Of a stretch of 38,317 bases of DNA, positions 23,789-31,164 are shown piece by piece; the first letter of the stretch is position 1, and each line of letters opens with the position of its first letter. The notes under the pieces are model-generated. The model saw nothing but the letters and a program-made list of their open reading frames with translations, was not told the origin of the DNA and made no database searches. A program made the position numbers and the translations under genes. Source of the stretch: Chloroflexota bacterium (GTDB taxonomy: Bacteria; Chloroflexota; Limnocylindria; Limnocylindrales; CSP1-4); the NCBI GenBank assembly GCA_021789435.1, contig JAJYJO010000015.1, positions 1-38,317 of the forward strand, in the 5' to 3' direction.

Positions 23789-24964
23789 TCAGGCCTCCGT
23801 CGGCGGGCGGAAGACGACCCGGTGCAGGCCCGGGCCCGCGGCGTCCTTGACGGCGTGGAACTCGACCGGACGAGCCTGGCCGTCGGGGCCCTCCAGGGTG
23901 ATCACACTGTGCGTCTCGCCGAGGCGATCCAGGATGGCCAGCAGCCACATGGCGTCCGGGCGGGCCTCGGCCGGGCTGAAGTCAGCCAGGCGTCTGCCGA
24001 TCAGCCGCGGCGGCGGTGCCCCGAAGAGCGACTCCGTCCGGCCGCCGGCCGCCACGCACGTACCTGCCCGACCATCGACGACGACGCTGGGCAGGCGCGG
24101 ATCCCGCCACCAGGCCTCCCCCTCGGGGGCGAACGGCCCGTGGCGCCGGTCCCGGCAGGCGAGCACAGCCCGTCCGAACCCGAGCTCGGGCGCCGGCTGG
24201 ACCACCGCTTCCGGGTAGAACTCGCGGACGCGCCGCTCGATGTGCGCGGCCTGCTGGGGCAATGGGCCCGGCGCCACGAGAGCCGCGCGTCGTTCCACCA
24301 GCGCCAGGAAGAGCCGATCCCAGGCGGGCAGGCAGATCGGCAGGACGGCGGAGGGAGCGGCCGGCGCAGGGTCGAGCGGGCGGAACGCCAGGCGGATCCC
24401 GCCGGCCCGGCGCTCCGCCCGGTACTCCAGCGTGAGCGGCCCCCCGTCGAGCGCGCGGACCCGGATCGTGCTCAACACCGGCGCTTCGAGCGTCCGGACG
24501 ATCTCGAGAAGGCGCCGGAGGTCCCGCCGGAGCGCTGGCTCGACGAACGACTCGACGGTGAGGCCGCCGATCCGGGCGAGGCCGCGGATCCGGGCGTCGC
24601 CGCCGAAGAGGTCGAGCGACCGGCGGTCGGCGCGTCGGACCGAGCCGTCTTCGCCGAGGACGACCCGCGCGACATCCCGCGCTCCCCACCAGGCCGCCTG
24701 CCTTCCGCCACTCGCCCGGCCATCGCGGAAGGCGTACCAGACCCGGGCGCCCTGAAGCAGGCTCGGTCGGACGTCGACGAGCGGGAAGAGCCCGCGCAGC
24801 TGGAGGGTCAGGCGGCGCGGGGAGTCGAGGTCGAAGGCTGCCCGCGTCTCGACGGCGAAGCGGTTGAACACGGCATCCGACGTGGGGATGCAGACCAGCC
24901 GCGAACTGCGGCCGGTTGCCCACGTCGGGGAGCGATCTGCGTCCCGTTCTGCGCTGAGGTCCAT
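23789..24964 (-). CDS. PAS-like domain protein, unknown function
   Basis: A 391-residue soluble protein. Two segments have PAS-like pattern. One is about 85-200: GARDVARVVLGEDGSVRRAD, LFGG, IGGLTVESFVEPALRRDLRR. The other is about 300-390: LPSVVVDGRAGTCVAAGGRT, ESLFGAPPPRLIGRRLADFS, then strands around FHAVKDA. Each shows the PAS order of a strand, a short helix, G-x-x-L-x-D-x-x and later strands. Between them is a helical region (about 230-290). No kinase, GGDEF or helix-turn-helix output domain is visible. The ATG at 24964 is preferred over an upstream in-frame start that adds 28 unremarkable residues. It is convergent with pfkA. Function unknown; a sensor acting through a partner is possible. 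Confidence 0.6.
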   Translation of the reverse strand: MDLSAERDADRSPTWATGRSSRLVCIPTSDAVFNRFAVETRAAFDLDSPRRLTLQLRGLFPLVDVRPSLLQGARVWYAFRDGRASGGRQAAWWGARDVARVVLGEDGSVRRADRRSLDLFGGDARIRGLARIGGLTVESFVEPALRRDLRRLLEIVRTLEAPVLSTIRVRALDGGPLTLEYRAERRAGGIRLAFRPLDPAPAAPSAVLPICLPAWDRLFLALVERRAALVAPGPLPQQAAHIERRVREFYPEAVVQPAPELGFGRAVLACRDRRHGPFAPEGEAWWRDPRLPSVVVDGRAGTCVAAGGRTESLFGAPPPRLIGRRLADFSPAEARPDAMWLLAILDRLGETHSVITLEGPDGQARPVEFHAVKDAAGPGLHRVVFRPPTEA

Positions 24965-25120
24965 GCGGATCGCGCAGACCGTACCAGCAGGTCGGCCAAC
25001 CTGCGAGGGGTGCCCGGCCCGTCCGCCGAACTTGCAACGCAGGCGCAAGGTGGGAGCGCGCGCACCCCCGGAGCCGTCGGGCGCCCCGAAGCCCGCCGGG
25101 CGCCCAGACTGGCCGGTGCC

Positions 25121-25609
25121 TCAGCCTCGTCGCGTCGCCGGCCAGGTGCCCATCACCTGGCGGAGGATCGCAAACTCGCCCAGGTGGTAGGCGTTGTGGG
25201 CGGCCACCAGGCGGATCTCCCGAAACAGCGTGTGGCCCGGCGTGTTCGGCAGGACTGCCATCGGGTCGAGCGACGGGCCGGCGACAAGGCGGCGGAGGGT
25301 CTCGCGGTCAGTCCGGAAGCCATCGAGCGTGGCCTGGAACGCCTCGGCGTCCGCCGTGGCGTCGTCGGCCGGCCAGTAGCCCTCCGGCCACGGTGGCGCG
25401 ACATAGGACGGGTCCGTCAGGTAATCGAGGATGTCGCGCTGGCTGAGGCGGAGATGCTCGAGGAGCTGCCACGGGGAGTAGGGGACGTTGAGCGGGCGCT
25501 CGTTGACGGCTCGGGTGGGGAACTCGCCCACCGCCTCGTCGAAGTCCATGTGGGCATCCTGGCCGGTCAGGAGTTCGAGCAGCGGTTCGCGAAGTTCGTC
25601 GGTCTTCAT
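25121..25609 (-). CDS. DinB-like four-helix-bundle protein
   Basis: A 162-residue member of the DinB/YfiT-like superfamily, metal-binding four-helix bundles that include thiol-dependent transferases and many uncharacterised proteins. The pattern PYSPWQLLEHLRLSQRDIL gives the first metal histidine and AAHNAYHLGEFAILRQ gives the later His pair. The WPEGYWP insert is common in the group. The ATG at 25609 is preceded on the minus strand by GGGAG (about 25614-25618). It stands alone between the PAS-like and lipoprotein genes. Substrate unknown. Confidence 0.8.
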   Translation of the reverse strand: MKTDELREPLLELLTGQDAHMDFDEAVGEFPTRAVNERPLNVPYSPWQLLEHLRLSQRDILDYLTDPSYVAPPWPEGYWPADDATADAEAFQATLDGFRTDRETLRRLVAGPSLDPMAVLPNTPGHTLFREIRLVAAHNAYHLGEFAILRQVMGTWPATRRG

Positions 25610-25678
25610 GGGATCTCCCGTCGGCCGTTTCCGGGACGCGCCGAGTGCCAGTATCCTCCCGGGCCGGCCCGGGAGGAA

Positions 25679-26515
25679 TCAACTCACGAGGTCGACGGCC
25701 GGGGCGAAGGAATCCTGCGGTTCGGCCGAGCCGATGACCGAGAGGGAGGCCTCTCCGGTGGCCCCCGGCGCCAGGTCGTCGATCTCGCCGGAGGCGAACC
25801 CGACCAGCCGTCCCGCGCGCAGGATCGGGCTCGACAGCACGAACGTGTGGGCCGCGCTGTCGCCGTTGGTGACGGGCACGACCAGCTGGGGCACCGCGCC
25901 CGGCTTGAGGGCCGGGACGCCGAACGAGACCTGGGCCGAGATCGTGGCGGCCGGCGGGATCTGCTGGAGGGTGACCACGGAGTCGGCCGTGATCGTCAGC
26001 AGGTCGGTCGGGCCGGGCGCACCATCCATGGTCAGGACCTGGACCCGCGTCTCACCGGGCCGCAGGTTGGCCGTCGCCCCGCCGGCCGTGGCGGTCGTTG
26101 CCCCGGCCGTGTCGGTGAAGGTGCCTTTCGTGGAGAAGCTCACCACCATGCTGCCGGTGTTCGTCACGAGGACCGCCACGAGCTGCTGGGCCGGCAGCAC
26201 CAGGGGCTGCGCGAAGGCGATGCCGTTGGTCGGGACCAGGCTCGGCGTGGGCGCGGCTCCCGAGGCCGCCGGTGAGGATGCGGGGGCGAGCGACGGCGAC
26301 CCGCTCGCCGGCGCCATGGTGCTCGGCGGGGGGACCCCCGACGAGGCAGCCGTCGGGCTGGCCGAGGCGGAGCCCGGCGCGGCACCGTCGGCGGACGGCG
26401 TAGGACCGCCGACCGACGACCCGCAGGCGGCGAGGGCGACGGCCAGGCCCAGGCTGACCAGGCCGCGGCGCGCGAAACGATTGAGGGCCGGCGCCGGCGG
26501 GCCGGGCAGGTGCAT
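25679..26515 (-). CDS. Secreted lipoprotein, beta-rich, unknown function
   Basis: A 278-residue lipoprotein. A basic N-region and the hydrophobic segment LVSLGLAVALAACGSS contain a lipobox (LAAC, Cys about residue 31). A Ser/Pro/Ala linker (about 35-95) precedes a beta-rich domain with repeated polar strands (VAVLVTNTGSMVVSFSTKG, ETRVQVLTMDG, VPVTNGDSAAHTFVLS). It resembles small copper-chaperone-like or DUF-type extracytoplasmic beta sandwiches but has no metal-site motif. The ATG at 26515 has GAGGAA about 5 nt upstream. It is divergent from another lipoprotein gene across 200 bp. Confidence 0.75.
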   Translation of the reverse strand: MHLPGPPAPALNRFARRGLVSLGLAVALAACGSSVGGPTPSADGAAPGSASASPTAASSGVPPPSTMAPASGSPSLAPASSPAASGAAPTPSLVPTNGIAFAQPLVLPAQQLVAVLVTNTGSMVVSFSTKGTFTDTAGATTATAGGATANLRPGETRVQVLTMDGAPGPTDLLTITADSVVTLQQIPPAATISAQVSFGVPALKPGAVPQLVVPVTNGDSAAHTFVLSSPILRAGRLVGFASGEIDDLAPGATGEASLSVIGSAEPQDSFAPAVDLVS

Positions 26516-26702
26516 GACGTTCCTCGGACATGGGTCGCGGGGGAGCGGGGCCACTGTACGACGCACGCGCCCGAGCCGCAGGCGAGCCGCGGGGCTGCCG
26601 GCGGGGCGCAGGCGCACCACCGGCCCGGCTCGCCGGCCGAACCCCGTACCACTGGCCGAATCGGGCTGACGACGGTCGGGGGGACGGCCCCGGGCGGGAT
26701 GC

Positions 26703-26708
26703 TAGGAT
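26703..26708 (+). promoter_or_regulatory. -10 element (TAGGAT) 7 nt before an ATG, leaderless promoter candidate
   Basis: TAGGAT is followed after 7 nt by ATG at 26716, so transcription would start at or next to the start codon. There is no Shine-Dalgarno in the interval. Confidence 0.45.
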
Positions 26709-26715
26709 CGCCGCG

Positions 26716-27324
26716 ATGCCCGGCCCGCGCCGTCAACGCGCCCCTGCGTTCGTGGGAGCCATCTTCGTCCTGGCCCTCACGGTCGCCGCGTGCGGATCGG
26801 CCGCCAGCCCCAGCCCATCGCCGACGCCACGACCGACGCCGACTCCGACTCCGAACCCGCACCTGGTCGAGCCCACCACCGCCGACGCGGTCTACGCGGG
26901 ACTCCGGGCGGCCGGCCTGACGGTCACGGCCAACACGGCCGTCGCGGCCCCGTCCGGAGAGCCGCGCAAGACGATCAGTGCCACCTACGCCGGCTGGCCT
27001 CTCCTGATCATCGAGTTCAGCAACCGGGCGGCGCTCCAGACGAGCGCCGGAAAGGGCCTCGCCATCGACGAGGCAGGGGCCCGGCCGCCGTATGCCTTCC
27101 TGGGCCTGAACGTCGCGGTCGCCTACGGCCCCGCGCCCACCTCGGCGACGGGCAGCCCGCCAGCCGCCGCCTTCCGGGTCGCCGCCGGTGCGCTGGTGGG
27201 CCCCCTCGATGCGCTGATCGGACCGCTGCTGGAGCAGGCGGCCATTCCCGTCCCCCTGCCGAGCGGCGGCACGATCCAGGGCGCAGCCCCGTCTCCGACG
27301 GCCAGCGGGTCCGGCTCCTCCTGA
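26716..27324 (+). CDS. Lipoprotein, unknown function
   Basis: A 202-residue lipoprotein: basic start (MPGPRRQRAP), hydrophobic segment and lipobox LTVAACGSA (Cys about residue 25). A low-complexity linker of Pro/Thr/Ser follows (about 28-45), then a domain with TADAVYAGLRAAGLTVTANT, SATYAGWPLLIIEF and ALQTSAGK. The compact alpha/beta start (Y-x-x-L-x-x-x-G-L-x-V) is common in small lipoproteins of this kind of genome. No enzymatic motif is seen. The ATG follows a -10 box by 7 nt and lacks a ribosome site, suggesting a leaderless mRNA. Confidence 0.75.
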   Translation: MPGPRRQRAPAFVGAIFVLALTVAACGSAASPSPSPTPRPTPTPTPNPHLVEPTTADAVYAGLRAAGLTVTANTAVAAPSGEPRKTISATYAGWPLLIIEFSNRAALQTSAGKGLAIDEAGARPPYAFLGLNVAVAYGPAPTSATGSPPAAAFRVAAGALVGPLDALIGPLLEQAAIPVPLPSGGTIQGAAPSPTASGSGSS

Positions 27325-27330
27325 CTCCGC

Positions 27331-27353
27331 GCCGGCGACGAGGCGTCGGCGGC
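27331..27353. terminator. Stem-loop between convergent lipoprotein and Lrp/AsnC genes
   Basis: CGACG-AGG-CGTCG, flanked after one G-G mismatch by GCCG/CGGC, forms a 9-bp stem 7 bp after the lipoprotein stop. It is symmetric and could end both transcripts. No T-run. Confidence 0.35.
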
Positions 27354-27406
27354 CGGCCCGCTCCGTCGCGCGTCCATGGCACGGCCCCCTGGCCGGTCCC
27401 TCCGCC

Positions 27407-27895
27407 CTAGCGCGTCCCCCACTGGTAGGTCTGCTTGACCATCCGCAGGTAGACGAAGGTCTCCGTCTCGCGGACCCCATCGACGGCGCGCAGCCGATCG
27501 GTGAGGAAGCGCAGGAGCGCCTCGTTGTCCTCGCAGACCGTCTCGATCAGCAGGTCGTAGGTGCCGGCCACGACCACCAGGTAGTCCACCTCGGGAAAGG
27601 TCGCGACCTGCTCGGCGACCTCGACCAGCTTGTCGCGCTCGCAGCGGACCCCGATCATCGCCATCTGCTGGAAGCCCAGCTTCAGCGGATCGGTCACCCC
27701 GACGATCTGGAGGATGCCGCGCTCCACCAGCCGGTTGGTGCGGGCCCGGACTGCGGCCTCCGAGACGCCCAGCTCGGCGGCGATCTGGGTGAAGGGACGC
27801 CGCCCGTCCTGCTGGAGGTGCTCGATGATCCGCTTGTCGAGCGCAGAGACGTCCTCGCCGTTGCGGGACCCGAGGGCGCGGTGCGGCTGGAGCAT
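27407..27895 (-). CDS. Lrp/AsnC family transcriptional regulator
   Basis: A 162-residue regulator. The N-terminal helix-turn-helix is LDKRIIEHLQQDGRRPFTQI followed by AAELGVSEAAVRARTNRLVE and GILQIVGVTDP. The C-terminal RAM (alpha-beta ligand-binding) domain has VDYLVVVAGTYDLLIE and RVRET-like strands near ETETFVYLRMVKQTYQWG. Lrp-type proteins bind DNA as dimers or octamers and sense amino acids. The ATG at 27895 gives a ~15-residue lead-in before the HTH. It is divergent from the diguanylate cyclase gene. Ligand unknown. Confidence 0.92.
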   Translation of the reverse strand: MLQPHRALGSRNGEDVSALDKRIIEHLQQDGRRPFTQIAAELGVSEAAVRARTNRLVERGILQIVGVTDPLKLGFQQMAMIGVRCERDKLVEVAEQVATFPEVDYLVVVAGTYDLLIETVCEDNEALLRFLTDRLRAVDGVRETETFVYLRMVKQTYQWGTR

Positions 27896-28315
27896 GCGCG
27901 GAAGCCTCCTGGGGTCTGTCCGCCGACGAGGAGACGCCGACCTGCCGCGGGGCCCTGGAGTGCGGACCGGCCCCGGCCGTCCTCCACATGGCTCCCAGGG
28001 CTTGGGCCCCTGGCCGGCGAGGCTAGCAGAGAGCAGCGGCGGAGGCAACGAAAACGACGCCGCGGGCGGCCCGGCGGCGCCAGTGCCGGGTGGGCGTCCC
28101 GCCTCGCGGACCGCTGACCCGGCCGAGCCGCGTCCGGGCGGCCGGTCGGACCGGCGGCGGGCACGCGCGGCCCGCGACCGACGGTGCGACGTCGCACCGG
28201 GAACGGCCCCGTGGCATGGCCCGGACGGCCCAGGCGGCAGGTCGGCGACTAAGATGGGCCCGGCGTCGGCCGCCGATGCCCGCCTGCGCGCGCCCGCGCT
28301 TTCGAGGCCGGGAGC
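27896..28315. other. 420-bp divergent gap (Lrp/AsnC and diguanylate cyclase)
   Basis: It contains a short stem CCAGGG/CCCTGG (27995-28013), a possible minus-strand extended -10 (TGCTAGCCT, about 28021-28029) for the regulator, and TAAGAT (28250-28255) as a plus-strand -10 candidate. No gene is seen. Confidence 0.4.
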
Positions 28316-29914
28316 TTGCCCGCCGAGCCGATCCTGATCCTGCTCGTCGTCGCCGTCGTCGCCAATCTGATCGTGATGGGCGCGGTGCTGGTTCCTGCGC
28401 TCCTCGGCCGACGCGGGCCGTTCGACCTCGGCGAGGGTCCGGACCAGGTCCCCTTCGGCTGCGGTGCCGAGCCGGCCGGGGCGCGGCCGGAACCGGGCCA
28501 CGCCCTTGTCCGGCGGCGGGGCGTCGGGGCGGCCGGGCCGGACGACCGGCCCGGTTCCCGGCAGCCGGGGCCGCGCAGCGTCGGCGAGCTGGAGGAGGTC
28601 CTCGCCGCCGGCTCGACCAGCGCCGCCTTCGACCGGGTCGTCCGGATCGTCGCCTGGGCGTTCATCCTCTCGGCGTCGGTCATCATCTCCGTGACCGGCC
28701 TGTGGCTGGCCAACCAGCCGGCGATCTACGTCACCCTCGCCCTGGCCGGGCTCTTCGTGCTCGTCGTCCACGATGTGCTGCCGTCGGCGGCCCTGGGCGT
28801 GGCTCGTTTCATCCTGGAGGGCTCCGCGGCCATCGTCTTCGTGACGGTCCTGGTGATCCTGACCGGCCAGGCCGCCAGCCCCTTCTTCTTCGTCTACCCG
28901 CTGCTCGTGGGCGGCGCCGCCCTCGTCGTCCCGCCGGCGGTGACGGCCATCCTGGCCATGGCCGCCGCGGCGGCCTACCTCGTCGGGGTCCTGGCCGATC
29001 CGAGCGGCCTGCCACCGTCGCCGGTGACGGTGGCCACGATCGGGGTCAACCTGACGGCCCTCTGCCTGCTCGCCTACGCCGGGATCGTCATCGCCCGGCA
29101 GCAACGCTGGACCCGCGACCTGGCAGTCCGGCTCTCGACCGTCGACTCGCTGACCGGGCTCTTCAACCGGGCCTACTTCTTCGCCGTGCTGGAGCGGGAG
29201 ATCCAGCGCGCGGCCCGCTTCCGGCGCGGCTTCTGCGTGCTGATGATGGACCTCGACGGGCTCAAGGCGATCAACGACCGCTTCGGCCATTACCACGGCG
29301 ACCGCGTCCTGCACGGCGTGGCCACCATCATCCGGGCCGGCGTTCGGGGGATCGACACTGCGGCCCGCCACGGCGGGGACGAGTTCGTGGTCCTGCTCCC
29401 CGAGACCGATCCGAGCGGCGCATTCGTCGTGGCGGAGAAGATCCGCCAGGGCGTCGTCGACCTCGTGGTCGAGGCGGGCGAGTCCAGGATCCGGACTTCG
29501 CTCTCGATCGGGGTGGTGGCCTACCCGGACGACGGGCTGACGGCGGACGCGCTGATGATCGCGGCGGACGAGGCCATGTACGGCTCCAAGCGGCTCGGCA
29601 AGAACCGCGTCGTCGCCTTCGCGGGGCCGTCAGAACGGGCGGTCGAGTCCGCCGGCGAACCGGACGCCCCCCGGCCGGCCGCGGACGAGCCCGGTCCGCC
29701 GGAGGCGCCCGAGCCGGTTCCGTCCCGCATCGCCGGCGCGAATGGCACGCCCGGGCGGCGACGCTTCCGCCCCGTCCGCCACGACGAGGACGAACAACTG
29801 CGGAAGGCGATGGACCTCCTGCTGCCGGACCAGCCGGCGGGCCGGCGGCGGACCCGGAGCGCGGGGCGAACCGGCGGGGAGGCCGAGCCGGGCTCACCCG
29901 ACGACTCGGTGTAG
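28316..29914 (+). CDS. Membrane diguanylate cyclase (GGDEF domain)
   Basis: A 532-residue protein. One N-terminal membrane helix (PILILLVVAVVANLIVMGAV), a ~75-residue polar segment, then about six helices between residues 105 and 265 form a membrane sensor. The GGDEF domain runs from about 275 to 440: VDSLTGLFNRAYFF, LMMDLDGLKAINDRFGHYHG, and the intact catalytic GGDEF. The RGID sequence five residues before it is the product-inhibition I-site. It should make cyclic di-GMP from two GTP. The C-terminal ~90 residues are Pro/Glu/Arg-rich and probably disordered. The start is TTG with GAGG 8 nt upstream. The stop TAG is part of the next gene's -10 box. Confidence 0.9.
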   Translation: MPAEPILILLVVAVVANLIVMGAVLVPALLGRRGPFDLGEGPDQVPFGCGAEPAGARPEPGHALVRRRGVGAAGPDDRPGSRQPGPRSVGELEEVLAAGSTSAAFDRVVRIVAWAFILSASVIISVTGLWLANQPAIYVTLALAGLFVLVVHDVLPSAALGVARFILEGSAAIVFVTVLVILTGQAASPFFFVYPLLVGGAALVVPPAVTAILAMAAAAAYLVGVLADPSGLPPSPVTVATIGVNLTALCLLAYAGIVIARQQRWTRDLAVRLSTVDSLTGLFNRAYFFAVLEREIQRAARFRRGFCVLMMDLDGLKAINDRFGHYHGDRVLHGVATIIRAGVRGIDTAARHGGDEFVVLLPETDPSGAFVVAEKIRQGVVDLVVEAGESRIRTSLSIGVVAYPDDGLTADALMIAADEAMYGSKRLGKNRVVAFAGPSERAVESAGEPDAPRPAADEPGPPEAPEPVPSRIAGANGTPGRRRFRPVRHDEDEQLRKAMDLLLPDQPAGRRRTRSAGRTGGEAEPGSPDDSV

Positions 29915-29917
29915 CAT
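29912..29917 (+). promoter_or_regulatory. -10 element (TAGCAT) overlapping a stop codon, 7 nt before an ATG
   Basis: TAGCAT begins with the TAG stop of the diguanylate cyclase gene and lies 7 nt before ATG at 29925. The spacing matches the box at 26703 and suggests a leaderless transcript. A weak ribosome site reading (CGGGCGG) is the alternative. Confidence 0.4.
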
Positions 29918-29924
29918 CGGGCGG

Positions 29925-31145
29925 ATGAGCGGTTTTTCCACTCGGGCCATCCGGGCCGCGTCCCGTGTCCCGCCCGTCGAGCAGCGGCCGACCGCGGTTC
30001 CCATCTACCAGTCGGTGACCTTCGACGCGCGCGACGCCGCGGAGCTCGGCGAGATCCTCTCCGGCAGCCGGCCCGGCTATGCCTACAGCCGCATCGACAA
30101 CCCCACCACGGCCGCCCTCGCCGCCGCGGTCGCCGAGCTGGAGGGCGCAGAGGCGGGCTTCGCCTTCGCCACCGGCATGGCGGCCATCCACGCGGCCCTG
30201 CTCAGCCTGGTCTCGGCCGGCGACCGGATCGTGGCCACCCAGGCGATCTACGGCTCGAGCCGCGACCTGCTGACGCAGATCCTCGGCCGGCTGGGCGTGG
30301 CCACGGTCTTCGTGGACGTGACCGACCTGGCCGCCGTCGAGGCCGCCCTGGCGGCCGCGCCGACCCGCGTCCTCTACGTCGAGACGATCTCCAACCCCAC
30401 GATCGTGGTCGCCGACCTGGCGGCGCTCGCGGACCTCGCCCACCGCCACGGCGCCAGCCTGGTCGTGGACAACACCTTCGCCAGCCCGTACCTGTGCCGG
30501 CCCCTGGAGCTCGGCGCGGACCTGGTCGTCCACTCCGCCACCAAGTACCTCGGCGGCCACAGCGATGCACTGGCCGGCGTCGTCGTCGGGAGCGAGGAGG
30601 GGATCGCGGCCGTCCGGCACGTTCAGGTCGACACGGGGGGGAGCGCCTCGCCGCTGCCCGCCTTCCTGGTCCTGCGCGGGATCGCCACGCTCGGTCTGCG
30701 CGTCGCCCGCCACAGCGCCACGGCGGCCGACCTGGCCGCCTGGCTGGAGGCCCGGTCCGGCGTGCAGCGCGTCTACTACCCGGGCCTGGCTGGCCATCCC
30801 CAGCACGCCGTCGCCCGGCGCCAGTTCGGGGCCGCCGGGGCCTATGGCGGCATGCTGGCCTTCGAGCTGGAAGGCGGGCGCGCGGCCGGTGCCGCCTTCC
30901 TCGACGCGCTGGAGATCCCCGCCCGGACGGCCTCACTCGGCAGCGTCCACACGATGGTCGTCCATCCGCCGTCCACCACCCATCGCCAGCTGGACGCGGC
31001 CGCCCTGGCCGAGGCCGGCATCGCCGAGGGCCTGCTGCGCTGCTCCGTCGGGCTGGAGGACGCCGACGACCTGCGGGCCGACTTCGACCGCGGCCTGGAG
31101 GCTGCCCGGCGGGCCGTCCGCGACCCGGCCGCCGGCCGGGCCTGA
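29925..31145 (+). CDS. Cys/Met metabolism PLP-dependent enzyme (trans-sulfuration family)
   Basis: A 406-residue fold-type I PLP enzyme of the cystathionine gamma-synthase / gamma-lyase / O-acetylhomoserine sulfhydrylase family. Motifs: PIYQSVTF, YSRIDNPTTAALAAAVAELE, FATGMAAIHAAL, VETISNPTIVVADL, VVDNTFASPYLCRPLELGAD, the PLP lysine in SATKYLGGHSDALAG, and IRCSVG-like LLRCSVGLEDADDL near the end. Members either build cystathionine or homocysteine or split sulfur amino acids; the sequence does not decide which. The ATG at 29925 is preceded by a -10 box rather than a clear ribosome site. The resB gene follows 19 bp after the stop. Confidence 0.9.
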   Translation: MSGFSTRAIRAASRVPPVEQRPTAVPIYQSVTFDARDAAELGEILSGSRPGYAYSRIDNPTTAALAAAVAELEGAEAGFAFATGMAAIHAALLSLVSAGDRIVATQAIYGSSRDLLTQILGRLGVATVFVDVTDLAAVEAALAAAPTRVLYVETISNPTIVVADLAALADLAHRHGASLVVDNTFASPYLCRPLELGADLVVHSATKYLGGHSDALAGVVVGSEEGIAAVRHVQVDTGGSASPLPAFLVLRGIATLGLRVARHSATAADLAAWLEARSGVQRVYYPGLAGHPQHAVARRQFGAAGAYGGMLAFELEGGRAAGAAFLDALEIPARTASLGSVHTMVVHPPSTTHRQLDAAALAEAGIAEGLLRCSVGLEDADDLRADFDRGLEAARRAVRDPAAGRA

Positions 31146-31164
31146 GCGCAGCCGGAGCCGCGTC

